NCBI GenBank assembly: GCA_030830895.1 | Contig: JAURMC010000013.1 | Span: 62,001 to 126,000 of the forward strand | Source: Crocinitomicaceae bacterium | GTDB taxonomy: Bacteria; Bacteroidota; Bacteroidia; Flavobacteriales_D; Crocinitomicaceae | Direction of reading: 5' to 3' | DNA length: 64,000 bases | Shown: piece after piece, positions 28,349 through 37,030 of the stretch | How the letters are laid out: the number at the start of each line of letters is the position of its first letter | Position numbering within the stretch: the stretch's first letter is position 1 | Made by a program: the position numbers and the translations under genes | The notes under the pieces: generated by a model | Told to the model about the DNA's origin: nothing | Database searches by the model: none | The model's input: only the letters and a program-made list of their open reading frames with translations

Positions 28349-29630
28349 CTAGCCCTGCACAAAATTGAGTTGCAGAATAAATCAATTCATCTTCTGTGTG
28401 TGCTGAGGAAATGAACCCAACCTCATACCCGCTTGGCCCCAAATAAATACCATGACGAAGCAAAAAGTCATGTAATTTGTTAAAAGAATTCATTTCAGGG
28501 CTTATTTCATCAGCTCGATGAATGGATTTTATACCGCTAAATGAAAGCCAAAAAACGGAGGCCAAGGAAATGAGCTCAAAGTCATAGTTTTTTACAGTTG
28601 CATAGGCATTCACCCGATCAACAAACCTACGAGTTTTTGCCTCCATGGTGCGGTAAAAATCAGGAGACAGACACAATTCAAGCTGAGCAATCCCCGCGGC
28701 CATAGCCACGGGATTTCCAGATAAGGTACCCGCTTGGTATACCGGGCCCTCAGGGGAAACATGCGCCATAATTTCATTAGAGGCACCATATGCCCCAACA
28801 GGCAATCCCCCGCCAATAATTTTCCCATATGTAACAATATCGGGCTGAATACCATAAAGCTCGGCAGCCCCACCAAAAGCCACCCTAAACCCTGAAATAA
28901 CCTCGTCAAAAATTAGCAATACCCTATGTTTCCAACAGAGTCCTCGTAGCGTTTGTAAAAAACTCAGATCTTGCAAGAGCAACCCATTATTGGCCGGTAC
29001 GGGTTCAATGATTACTGCCGCCAGTTCTGTGCTATAATTTTCAAACGTTTTGGTTAACAGGTGTTCATCATTAAGCGGAAGTACCAGCGTGTCGCTGGCA
29101 ACTGATTCTGGAACCCCAGCACTCGAGGAGCTTCCCAGGGTTACTAAACCACTTCCGGCCTTAACAAGCATGGAATCAACATGGCCGTGGTAACAACCTT
29201 CGAATTTTAAAATCTTTGTTTTACCTGTATATCCTCGTGCCAGGCGAAGCGCAGACATTACCGCCTCGGTACCCGAACTTACAAAGCGCAGTTTATCTAT
29301 AAATGGAATGTTTTCTTTGATTAATTTAGCCAGATCACTCTCTAAGCGAGTTGGAGCACCAAAACTTGACCCGTTTTTAAGGGTTTTAATTATCTTATTC
29401 TCAACATATTCATTTGCATGCCCGTGAATTAAGGGTCCCCAGCTGTTGCAAAAATCAATAAATTGATTTCCGTCTTCATCCCAGACCCTTGATCCATTTC
29501 CTTTGGAAAAAAACAAAGGGGTTCCTCCCACGCTTTTAAATGCTCTTACAGGGGAGTTGACTCCGCCAGGAAATAAGGTGGACGACTCTTCAAAAAGCCG
29601 GTTGGATTGTGTACGATTGAGTTGTGTCAT
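28332..29630 (-). CDS. hemL: Glutamate-1-semialdehyde 2,1-aminomutase
   Basis: 432 residues, class III PLP aminotransferase fold. It forms 5-aminolevulinate for heme synthesis. The PLP lysine is Lys270 in TYGKIIGGGLPVGAYG, and FDEVISGFR (Asp242) binds the pyridine nitrogen. NSPVRAF near residue 25 is HemL-specific. The ATG at 29630 is 19 bases after a minus-strand TAATTTTG box. It is the first gene of an overlapping run that continues into carotenoid genes, and is divergent from kynU. Confidence 0.95.
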   Translation of the reverse strand: MTQLNRTQSNRLFEESSTLFPGGVNSPVRAFKSVGGTPLFFSKGNGSRVWDEDGNQFIDFCNSWGPLIHGHANEYVENKIIKTLKNGSSFGAPTRLESDLAKLIKENIPFIDKLRFVSSGTEAVMSALRLARGYTGKTKILKFEGCYHGHVDSMLVKAGSGLVTLGSSSSAGVPESVASDTLVLPLNDEHLLTKTFENYSTELAAVIIEPVPANNGLLLQDLSFLQTLRGLCWKHRVLLIFDEVISGFRVAFGGAAELYGIQPDIVTYGKIIGGGLPVGAYGASNEIMAHVSPEGPVYQAGTLSGNPVAMAAGIAQLELCLSPDFYRTMEAKTRRFVDRVNAYATVKNYDFELISLASVFWLSFSGIKSIHRADEISPEMNSFNKLHDFLLRHGIYLGPSGYEVGFISSAHTEDELIYSATQFCAGLDAVYA

Positions 29631-29637
29631 TGTTCCT

Positions 29638-29645
29638 TATCTTTG
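29638..29645 (+). promoter_or_regulatory. -7 box TATCTTTG for kynU
   Basis: Perfect TAnnTTTG match, 27 bases before the ATG at 29673, with TTG 18 bases upstream (29617-29619). It excludes the longer reading frame from 29607 as the true protein. Confidence 0.55.
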
Positions 29646-29649
29646 TGTA

Positions 29650-29657
29650 CAAAATTA
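29650..29657 (-). promoter_or_regulatory. -7 box TAATTTTG for hemL
   Basis: Perfect TAnnTTTG match on the minus strand, 19 bases before the hemL ATG. It lies only 4 bases from the opposing kynU box, so the two polymerases would compete. Confidence 0.5.
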
Positions 29658-29672
29658 CGAAAATCGAATCGG

Positions 29673-30950
29673 ATGCACTTTGAAAACACTTTAGAATTTG
29701 CAAAAGAAATGGACAGCAAGGATCCGTTGAGGGCATTTAGAGATAAGTTTATTTTACCCACCTTTGGAAAAGAAAACCCCGTGTATTTAACAGGAAACTC
29801 TTTGGGGTTACAGCCCAAAAAAGCCAAACAATATCTAATGGAAGAGCTTGAGGATTGGGGCACATTGGGGGTAGAGGGACATTTCGAAGGGAGGCGCCCC
29901 TGGTATTCATATCATGAATTACTTACAGAAAAAGTGGCCGCGATCGTAGGGGCAAAACCCATTGAAGTTTGCACCACCCATAGCTTAACCACCAACTTAC
30001 ACTTACTCATGACTTCGTTTTATAAACCGATTGGTAAGCGAACTAAAATACTGTGTGAAGCAAAGGCGTTTCCAAGCGATCAATATGCCCTAGAATCCCA
30101 ACTACAGATCCATGGCTTTTCGCCGGATAATTTAGTATGGGTGAATCCACGATTCGGCGAAGAGCTTATTAATGAAGAAGATATTTATCAGAAAATAGAG
30201 GAGCTTGGCGAAACCTTAGCCATGGTATTGTGGGGCGGAGTTAATTATTACACTGGCCAATACTTTGACCTACAATCCATTACTCAAAAAGCACACGCAG
30301 TAGGGGCTACGGTAGGATTTGATTTAGCTCATGCCGCAGGTAACGTGAACTTGAATCTTCATGAGTGGGGACCCGATTTTGCCGCGTGGTGTGGATATAA
30401 ATATTTAAATTCTTCTCCAGGTGGAGTTTCCGGATATTTTGTACATGAACGCCATGCGTACCGAAAAGACCTCCCGCGACTGGCGGGCTGGTGGGGCCAC
30501 AACAAAGAAACTCGGTTTGCTATGGAGCCAGGTTTTAATCCAATGCCGGGAGCAGAGGGGTGGCAATTGAGCAACGCCCCAGTATTGGGAATGGCCGTTC
30601 ATTTGGCATCCCTTGAATTGTTTGAAGAGGCGGGCATGGAGCGGATAGGCCAAAAAAGAGATATGATGACTCATTATTTATCTTTCGTGGTTCAAAACAT
30701 ATCTTCAAGCGCTTCAGAAACAGGTGGTTTTGAGGTTATTACACCAATGGACCCAAAGAAACGGGGTGCACAGCTTTCTATAAAAGCAACTGGACAAGGA
30801 AGGACATTATTCGATAAACTCACCGCCTTAGGAGTAACAGCAGATTGGAGAGAGCCGAATGTGATTCGAGTTGCGCCTGTTCCGCTTTATAATAGTTTTG
30901 AAGATTGTTATTGGTTCGGCCAACACTTAAAATCGGCCCTCAAGGGATAA
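29673..30950 (+). CDS. kynU: Kynureninase
   Basis: 425 residues, PLP enzyme that cleaves kynurenine to anthranilate and alanine. Family blocks include GNSLGLQPK, EGHFEGRRPW, THSLTTNLHLLM and FDLAHAAGN. The PLP lysine is Lys243 in CGYKYLNSSPGG, followed by FVHERH and GWWGHNKETRF. Length matches the family (about 420). No other kynurenine-pathway gene is nearby. The 3' end overlaps the convergent purN by 24 bases. Confidence 0.93.
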   Translation: MHFENTLEFAKEMDSKDPLRAFRDKFILPTFGKENPVYLTGNSLGLQPKKAKQYLMEELEDWGTLGVEGHFEGRRPWYSYHELLTEKVAAIVGAKPIEVCTTHSLTTNLHLLMTSFYKPIGKRTKILCEAKAFPSDQYALESQLQIHGFSPDNLVWVNPRFGEELINEEDIYQKIEELGETLAMVLWGGVNYYTGQYFDLQSITQKAHAVGATVGFDLAHAAGNVNLNLHEWGPDFAAWCGYKYLNSSPGGVSGYFVHERHAYRKDLPRLAGWWGHNKETRFAMEPGFNPMPGAEGWQLSNAPVLGMAVHLASLELFEEAGMERIGQKRDMMTHYLSFVVQNISSSASETGGFEVITPMDPKKRGAQLSIKATGQGRTLFDKLTALGVTADWREPNVIRVAPVPLYNSFEDCYWFGQHLKSALKG

Positions 30951-31508
30951 ACAATAACGTTCGATAGCAGAAGGAAAGAATTGATACTCTAGGGAATGAA
31001 TTTTATCTTCTATCTGTTCAACGGTTTCTAATGGATTGATGCTACAACGGTATTGTTCTAAAATTCTACCCTCATCATAGCGTTCATTAACCAGGTGAAT
31101 GGTAATTCCGGTTTCACTTTCTTGTTTTGCATGCACTTCTTCATGAATGCGGCGCCCATACATTCCTACTCCACCAAATTTAGGAAGGAGAGAGGGGTGA
31201 ATGTTTAAAATACGATCGGGGTATTTGGAAATTAAAACAGCACTTATTTTCTTTAAAAAACCGGCTAAAATAATCAAATCACACGCCTGATTATCGAGCA
31301 GATGGATTGCTTTTTGTTCATCCCACGGCGTGTTTTGAGCATAAAACATCTTATTTTTATTACAAAATTCCTTAATTTCAGAATTTTCGCTACTACTAAT
31401 AATTCCCGTTACAGAAATATATTCGTGCTTATTGAAATAATGAGCGATATTTCTAGCATTAGAGCCTCTTCCAGAGATGAAAAGCACTAGGTTTAATGGC
31501 CGCATCAT
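30927..31508 (-). CDS. purN: Phosphoribosylglycinamide formyltransferase
   Basis: 193-194 residues. It formylates GAR in purine synthesis using 10-formyl-THF. SGRGSN opens the fold. Counted from the second ATG (31505), catalytic Asn101 and His103 are in NIHPSLLP and Asp144 is in ERYDEG. Two adjacent ATGs (31508 and 31505) follow a TATTTTTG box, so a TTG start at 31523 is rejected. The enzyme's first residues are then MMRPLNLVLFISGRGSN. Confidence 0.93.
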   Translation of the reverse strand: MMRPLNLVLFISGRGSNARNIAHYFNKHEYISVTGIISSSENSEIKEFCNKNKMFYAQNTPWDEQKAIHLLDNQACDLIILAGFLKKISAVLISKYPDRILNIHPSLLPKFGGVGMYGRRIHEEVHAKQESETGITIHLVNERYDEGRILEQYRCSINPLETVEQIEDKIHSLEYQFFPSAIERYCLSLEGRF

Positions 31509-31511
31509 TGG

Positions 31512-31519
31512 CAAAAATA
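31512..31519 (-). promoter_or_regulatory. -7 box TATTTTTG abutting purN
   Basis: Perfect TAnnTTTG match on the minus strand with 3 bases to the first ATG (31508) and 6 to the second. Predicts a leaderless purN mRNA. Confidence 0.6.
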
Positions 31520-31583
31520 ACAAAAGAAGCGGGTTTTTAGAGTTATTAGTATTGGTTTCGTTGATAAATAATCGGAAATAATC

Positions 31584-31614
31584 TTGATAATTTGGAGTTT
31601 GTTTTTTTTCTTTG
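31584..31614 (+). promoter_or_regulatory. Promoter of acpP-fabF-rnc
   Basis: TTG (31584-31586), a 20-base gap, then TTTCTTTG (31607-31614), one mismatch to TAnnTTTG. A 29-base A-rich stretch separates it from the acpP ATG, typical for strongly translated genes in this phylum. Confidence 0.5.
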
Positions 31615-31643
31615 CATGCTTAAAACCCTTAAAAAATAAAAAG

Positions 31644-31880
31644 ATGTCTGATATCAGAAGTAAAGTGATTGCAATCATTGTAGACAAATTAAATGTTGAA
31701 GAATCTGAAGTAATGGATGGAGCAAGCTTCACCAACGACTTAGGTGCCGACTCTTTAGATACCGTAGAGTTAATTATGGAATTTGAAAAGCAATTTGGTA
31801 TTTCTATTCCAGACGATCAAGCCGAAACCATCCAAACTGTTGGCGATGCGGTTTCGTACATTGAAAGCAACGCGAAGTAA
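31644..31880 (+). CDS. acpP: Acyl carrier protein
   Basis: 78 acidic residues. Carries acyl chains on a 4'-phosphopantetheine attached to Ser37 in [10 protein letters not shown]. The helix pattern and length are standard. It starts at ATG 31644 after an A-rich leader; an upstream extension from 31584 lies in the promoter and is rejected. It is followed by fabF in 35 bases. Confidence 0.97.
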   Translation: MSDIRSKVIAIIVDKLNVEESEVMDGASFTNDLGADSLDTVELIMEFEKQFGISIPDDQAETIQTVGDAVSYIESNAK

Positions 31881-31915
31881 AGTAACCCAACTTCCAATCT
31901 TTAAAGGATTACAGC

Positions 31916-33169
31916 ATGCAGTTAAAGCGAGTAGTTGTAACCGGTCTTGGTGCGCTTACACCTATCGGTAATTCAGTTTCAGAATATTGGAATAATTTGC
32001 TTGCCGGAAAAAGCGGTGCTGCACCCATTAAACAATTTGATGCTTCCTTATTTAAAACACAATTCGCATGTGAGGTGAAGGGCTTTGATGTAGAGCAGTT
32101 CATTGACAAAAAAGAAGCGCGTAAAATGGATCAGTTTACGCAATATGCCATGGTTTCAGTTATGGAGGCAGTAGATAATTCAGGACTAATTGAATCCAAT
32201 CCGAATAATGACCGTATTGGCGTAGTTTGGGGTTCGGGCGTTGGGGGTTTAAAAACCTTTCAAGACGAAGCTAAAGCTTTTTTCGAAGGAGATGGAACGC
32301 CGCGCTTCAATCCGTTTTTCATTCCAAAAATGATAGCAGACATTGCTGCGGGGCAGATTTCAATAAAGTACGGATTTCGTGGGCCAAATTACGTTACTGT
32401 TTCGGCGTGTGCTTCATCTAATAATGCGATCATTGACGCATTTAATTTAATTCGATTAGGAAAGGCAGATGCAATCATTACAGGAGGTTCGGAGGCGGCC
32501 GTAAATGAAATGGGAATGGGGGGGTTTAATGCCCTCAAGGCCCTTTCTACAAGAAATGATAATCCAGAGACGGCTTCACGTCCGTTTGATGTTGAAAGGG
32601 ACGGCTTTGTGTTAGGCGAAGGGGCCGGAGCATTGATTCTTGAGGAATATGAGCATGCCGTAAAGCGAGGCGCAACGATTTATGCCGAGGTAGCCGGAGG
32701 AGGAATGTCTGGTGATGCTTATCACATGACCGCCCCACATCCTGAAGGAATTGGCGCTCGAAACACCATGCTTGCCGCTCTTGAAGACGCAGAGATTAGC
32801 CCGAATCAAGTAGACTATATTAATGTTCATGGTACCTCTACGCCATTAGGAGATATCGCGGAAGTAAAAGCAATTCAAGCTGTTTTTGGTGAACACGCAT
32901 ATGATTTGAATATTTCTTCGACTAAATCAATGACAGGGCACCTATTAGGGGCAGCCGGAGCCATAGAAGCAATTGCGTGTATTTTGGCAGTTAAAAATGA
33001 CATTGTCCCACCGACGATCAATCATTTTACAGATGATCCAGAAATTGACCCCAAATTGAATTTTACTTTCAATGCCCCGCAACATCGAACCGTGAATTTT
33101 GCATTATCTAATACCTTTGGTTTTGGCGGTCACAATACGAGTGTGGTTGTCAAGAAATTTGTTGGTTAA
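31916..33169 (+). CDS. fabF: 3-oxoacyl-[ACP] synthase II
   Basis: 417 residues. It condenses malonyl-ACP with acyl-ACP in fatty acid elongation. The catalytic triad is Cys165 (VSACASSNNA), His305 (NVHGTSTPLGD) and His342 (KSMTGHLLGAAG). The order acpP-fabF-rnc is conserved in many bacteria. Its TAA is immediately followed by the rnc start codon. Confidence 0.97.
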   Translation: MQLKRVVVTGLGALTPIGNSVSEYWNNLLAGKSGAAPIKQFDASLFKTQFACEVKGFDVEQFIDKKEARKMDQFTQYAMVSVMEAVDNSGLIESNPNNDRIGVVWGSGVGGLKTFQDEAKAFFEGDGTPRFNPFFIPKMIADIAAGQISIKYGFRGPNYVTVSACASSNNAIIDAFNLIRLGKADAIITGGSEAAVNEMGMGGFNALKALSTRNDNPETASRPFDVERDGFVLGEGAGALILEEYEHAVKRGATIYAEVAGGGMSGDAYHMTAPHPEGIGARNTMLAALEDAEISPNQVDYINVHGTSTPLGDIAEVKAIQAVFGEHAYDLNISSTKSMTGHLLGAAGAIEAIACILAVKNDIVPPTINHFTDDPEIDPKLNFTFNAPQHRTVNFALSNTFGFGGHNTSVVVKKFVG

Positions 33170-33889
33170 TTGGTCGTAAAATTCGGATTTCTTAACAGGA
33201 AAAAGTCGGCAAAGGAACTCCTTTTGATAAAATTTATTATCAACCATTTCGGATATCGACCAACCGCTTTAGTATATTTTAACTTGGCCGTTTCTCATAG
33301 TTCTGGCGATATAAAAAGTGAGATAGAATCAAATGAGCGGTTAGAATTTTTGGGTGATGCAATACTTGATGCGGTTGTTGCAGAGTATTTATTTAAGATG
33401 TTCCCCGGAAATGATGAGGGTTATTTAACTAAGTTAAAGTCTAAGGTGGTTAACAGAAAAACCCTCGCTTATATTGGAGAAAAAATGCAGATTCGAACGG
33501 TACTGAATTATAACCAATCTAGAAATTTAAATGTTTCAACATTAGAGGGAAATGCATTTGAAGCCATCATTGGAGCCATTTATTTAGACGGGGGATTCGA
33601 TGCTGCAAAGAAAAGCTTGCAAAACCATGTTCTCAGAAAGTTTGTAGATTTAAATAAGCTGCTTGAGGAGGAAATAGACTTTAAGTCGAGGTTAATTATT
33701 TGGTGCCAAAAGAAGCGCATGAAAATTGACTTTATTCTTATGGATGAGCAACATATGCATGGTGCTTGGGAATATGATGTTTGTATTCAAATCAATAAAC
33801 GTGATTTTGGGAGCGGAAAGGCTAGTTCAAAAAAGCAAGCCGAGCAAATAGCAGCGAAGAACACCTTAGAATTAATCGGAGAAATTTAA
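33170..33889 (+). CDS. rnc: Ribonuclease III
   Basis: 239 residues. It cleaves double-stranded RNA, including rRNA precursors. The signature NERLEFLGDAILD (55-67) gives metal ligands Glu56, Glu59 and Asp63. The second metal-site motif reads GNAFEA with Asn128 where E. coli has Asp114, and Glu131 is present. The C-terminal double-stranded RNA-binding domain ends KKQAEQIAAKNTLELI. The start appears to be TTG at 33170, right after the fabF stop; no ATG upstream of the catalytic domain fits. Confidence 0.92.
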   Translation: MVVKFGFLNRKKSAKELLLIKFIINHFGYRPTALVYFNLAVSHSSGDIKSEIESNERLEFLGDAILDAVVAEYLFKMFPGNDEGYLTKLKSKVVNRKTLAYIGEKMQIRTVLNYNQSRNLNVSTLEGNAFEAIIGAIYLDGGFDAAKKSLQNHVLRKFVDLNKLLEEEIDFKSRLIIWCQKKRMKIDFILMDEQHMHGAWEYDVCIQINKRDFGSGKASSKKQAEQIAAKNTLELIGEI

Positions 33890-33929
33890 TAGTAATTTTT
33901 TTTTTGTTTCTTTGTAAAAAATTACTCGT

Positions 33930-34154
33930 ATGTGGACAGAATTTGTATATAAACTTGGAGACTTATTTCAATGGGCGTTTGGATTTTTTGAATTCATTCA
34001 GAATTATTTCAATAATTTCCTTCTTTTCCTTGGATTTTTTGGCTTTGGATATTGGATGTACATTCAAAACAAATTAAGTAATAAGGCAAATGTACCGGTA
34101 GAGTCATCAGAGAATACGGGCTGGTATAAGGACGAGAATAAACAACTGAAATAA
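33930..34154 (+). CDS. Small membrane protein, unrecognised
   Basis: 74 residues with an aromatic amphipathic N-terminal part and one clear membrane helix (about 26-46, NFLLFLGFFGFGYWMYI), then a polar tail (NKLSNKANVPVES, ENTGWYKDENKQLK). Small proteins of this design occur in Flavobacteriia, but I cannot name a family. A TTTCTTTG box 15 bases upstream and a strong terminator right after it support it as an independent gene. Confidence 0.65.
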   Translation: MWTEFVYKLGDLFQWAFGFFEFIQNYFNNFLLFLGFFGFGYWMYIQNKLSNKANVPVESSENTGWYKDENKQLK

Positions 34155-34167
34155 AAAAAAACAATTG

Positions 34168-34197
34168 TTAAAAGGGAAGCCGAGCTTCCCTTTTTTT
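34168..34197. terminator. Strong bidirectional terminator
   Basis: GGGAAGC-CGA-GCTTCCC stem (34174-34190), extended by AAA/TTT pairs, with TTTTTTT on the right and an A-rich flank on the left. It serves the small membrane-protein gene on plus and sdhB on minus. Confidence 0.85.
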
Positions 34198-34217
34198 ATG
34201 ACATCATTTGGCTAGTT

Positions 34218-34988
34218 TTATTCTTTATCACTGCTTACAGCAGCTTTAATCAGTTCTCTGTTCATACGAGCTATGTTTTCAATAGAGATTCCTTTTGGAC
34301 ACTCTACTTCACAAGCCCCAGTATTCGTGCAATTTCCAAAACCTTCCTCATCCATTTGGCGAACCATGTTGAGAACCCGTTCACGGCCCTCAACCTGACC
34401 TTGCGGTAATAGCGCATATTGAGATACTTTGGCGCCGACAAAGAGCATCGCAGAACTGTTTTTACACGCAGCAACACACGCGCCACACCCAATGCACGCA
34501 GCAGCCTCAAAAGCCTTATCTGCGTCACTTTTTGCAACAGGAATTGCATTGGCATCCATGGTTCTTCCTGAGGTATTTACAGAAACAAATCCGCCCGCCT
34601 GTTGAATGCGATCAAATGCGGAGCGATCAACCACCAAATCTTTGATAATTGGAAAGGCTTTTGACCTCCACGGCTCAATGTAAATAGTCTCTCCATCATT
34701 GAATTTACGCATGTGTAATTGACAGGTAGTCGTCCCCGTATCAGGTCCATGAGCTCTACCATTGATATATAACGAACACATCCCGCAAATTCCTTCTCTG
34801 CAATCGTGATCAAAGGCTACCGGAGATTCGTTGTTGTTTATAAGTTGCTCGTTTAATTGGTCAAGCATTTCCAAAAACGAACTATCAGTAGACACATGGT
34901 CCAGTTTATACGTTTCAAGGCTTCCTTTGGCTTGGCTATTTTTTTGACGCCAAATTTTAAGGGTAATATTAATGAATTTAGTTGCCAT
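34218..34988 (-). CDS. sdhB: Succinate dehydrogenase/fumarate reductase iron-sulfur subunit
   Basis: 256 residues. An N-terminal 2Fe-2S ferredoxin domain has CREGICGMC and a later Cys; the C-terminal domain carries [13 protein letters not shown] and [15 protein letters not shown] for the 4Fe-4S and 3Fe-4S centres. It passes electrons between SdhA and the cytochrome b of SdhC. Last gene of sdhC-sdhA-sdhB, 11 bases after sdhA. Confidence 0.96.
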   Translation of the reverse strand: MATKFINITLKIWRQKNSQAKGSLETYKLDHVSTDSSFLEMLDQLNEQLINNNESPVAFDHDCREGICGMCSLYINGRAHGPDTGTTTCQLHMRKFNDGETIYIEPWRSKAFPIIKDLVVDRSAFDRIQQAGGFVSVNTSGRTMDANAIPVAKSDADKAFEAAACIGCGACVAACKNSSAMLFVGAKVSQYALLPQGQVEGRERVLNMVRQMDEEGFGNCTNTGACEVECPKGISIENIARMNRELIKAAVSSDKE

Positions 34989-34999
34989 AAGTCGTTTCT

Positions 35000-37012
35000 T
35001 TATTTGTAGTTTCTCGCTGCAATTTTAATGAACTCGTATTTTAATTCTTCTTTGTGTAAGGTTGCTTGTTTTGCATCACCACCTTGGTATTCCCATGCGG
35101 CCACCATTTTAAAGTTTTTATCATCGCGCAGTGTTTCTCCTTCAGCATCTTGATATTCTTCACGGAAATGTCCACCACAGGATTCATTACGGCTCAATGC
35201 ATCAACAGCCATGAGCTGACCTAATTCGATGAAATCTGCTACACGCAATGCTTTTTCAAGCTCTGTGTTCATTTCGTTAGCTTCGCCAGGAACAAAAACA
35301 TCCGCATAGAAGGCCTCGCGCAGCGCCTTAATCTCATCTATCGCCTCTTTTAATCCCGCTTCATTTCGTCCCATACCTACTTTGTTCCACATAATTAACC
35401 CTAATTTCTTGTGGAAATAGTCAACCGATTTAGTTCCCTTGTTGTTTAAGAATAGTTGAATTCGTTCGGTTACTGCACGTTCAGCCTCTTCGAATTCCGG
35501 CGCATCTGTAGAAATGGTTCCTGTTCGGATGTCTTCTGCCAAGTAATTTGATAAAGTGTAAGGCAACACAAAGTATCCATCTGCCAAGCCCTGCATTAAT
35601 GCGGAAGCGCCCAATCGATTCGCTCCGTGGTCCGAGAAATTTGCCTCTCCAGTGACGAAACATCCAGGAATGGTGCTCTGAAGGTTATAATCAACCCAAA
35701 CACCTCCCATGGTATAGTGAACCGCGGGATAAATTTTCATAGGTGTTTCGTACGGGTTTTCATCGGTGATTTTCTCATACATCTGAAATAAGTTCCCGTA
35801 CTTCTCTTCAATCCATTTTTTACCCATTGCAAGAATGGTTTCTTCTGATGGATTATGGTCGCCTTTTGCGAACGCCGCCTGCTTACCCTTGCTTCTGATT
35901 TCAGAGGAGAAATCCAAATAAACACCTTCATTGGTATCATTTGCTTCAATACCAAATCCAGCATCACAACGCTCCTTTGCCGCCCGTGAAGCCACGTCAC
36001 GAGGCACAAGGTTTCCAAAGGCAGGGTATCTGCGTTCTAAGAAATAATCCCGGTCTCCTTCTGCAATTTGCGTTGGTTTTAATCGCCCTTCTCGGATGGC
36101 TTCTGCGTCTTCTTTTTTAGCAGGTACCCAAATGCGGCCAGAGTTTCTTAAGGACTCAGACATTAAGGTTAATTTAGACTGGTTGGTTCCGTGCACCGGA
36201 ATACATGTTGGATGAATCTGAACGAAACACGGATTGGCAAAATATGCTCCTCGCTTGTGTACTTTCCATGCTGCAGAAACATTACTTCCCATAGCGTTGG
36301 TTGAAAGGAAATAAACGTTTCCGTACCCACCTGAAGCAATTACCACGGCGTGTGCACTGTGTCTTTCGATTTCTCCGGTTACCAAGTTTCTGGCAATGAT
36401 TCCTCGTGCTTTTCCGTCAACCACAACTAAATCTAACATCTCATGACGGTGGTACATTTTAACGCGTCCCAATCCGATTTGACGTGACAGTGCAGAATAG
36501 GCACCCAATAAAAGCTGTTGTCCTGTTTGCCCTGCAGCATAGAATGTACGTTGCACCTGCGTTCCTCCAAAAGAACGGTTATCCAATAAGCCGCCGTATT
36601 CTCGAGCGAAAGGAACCCCTTGGGCAACACATTGATCAATAATATTTCCCGAAACCTCTGCTAAGCGGTGCACATTTGCTTCACGCGCACGGTAGTCGCC
36701 CCCTTTAATGGTGTCATAAAATAAGCGATATACAGAATCACCATCATTTTGGTAATTTTTAGCAGCATTAATTCCACCTTGTGCAGCAATGGAGTGTGCT
36801 CTACGCGGAGAATCTTGAAAGCAAAACGCCTTTACATTGTAGCCCATTTCACCCAATGAAGCAGCGGCAGAGGCTCCTGCTAATCCCGTTCCAACAACAA
36901 TCACATCTATTTTTGGTCGGTTATTTGGCGCCACTAATTTCATGTGGTTTTTATGGTTGGTCCATTTTTCTGATAATGGTCCTTCCGGAATCTTAGCATC
37001 TAAATTTGACAT
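35000..37012 (-). CDS. sdhA: Succinate dehydrogenase/fumarate reductase flavoprotein subunit
   Basis: 670 residues. FAD-binding motif [20 protein letters not shown], then the covalent flavin site [18 protein letters not shown]-type catalytic stretches and HPTCIPVHG (with active-site His and substrate-binding Arg/Thr nearby) follow. Similar long SdhA proteins are paired with a one-subunit cytochrome b. It oxidises succinate or, in reverse, reduces fumarate. Confidence 0.96.
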   Translation of the reverse strand: MSNLDAKIPEGPLSEKWTNHKNHMKLVAPNNRPKIDVIVVGTGLAGASAAASLGEMGYNVKAFCFQDSPRRAHSIAAQGGINAAKNYQNDGDSVYRLFYDTIKGGDYRAREANVHRLAEVSGNIIDQCVAQGVPFAREYGGLLDNRSFGGTQVQRTFYAAGQTGQQLLLGAYSALSRQIGLGRVKMYHRHEMLDLVVVDGKARGIIARNLVTGEIERHSAHAVVIASGGYGNVYFLSTNAMGSNVSAAWKVHKRGAYFANPCFVQIHPTCIPVHGTNQSKLTLMSESLRNSGRIWVPAKKEDAEAIREGRLKPTQIAEGDRDYFLERRYPAFGNLVPRDVASRAAKERCDAGFGIEANDTNEGVYLDFSSEIRSKGKQAAFAKGDHNPSEETILAMGKKWIEEKYGNLFQMYEKITDENPYETPMKIYPAVHYTMGGVWVDYNLQSTIPGCFVTGEANFSDHGANRLGASALMQGLADGYFVLPYTLSNYLAEDIRTGTISTDAPEFEEAERAVTERIQLFLNNKGTKSVDYFHKKLGLIMWNKVGMGRNEAGLKEAIDEIKALREAFYADVFVPGEANEMNTELEKALRVADFIELGQLMAVDALSRNESCGGHFREEYQDAEGETLRDDKNFKMVAAWEYQGGDAKQATLHKEELKYEFIKIAARNYK

Positions 37013-37030
37013 CGTTATAAGATTAAGTCG

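Noticed and set aside
31584..31643. 20-residue extension of acpP
   Set aside because: It lies in the promoter and leader; ACP starts at 31644.
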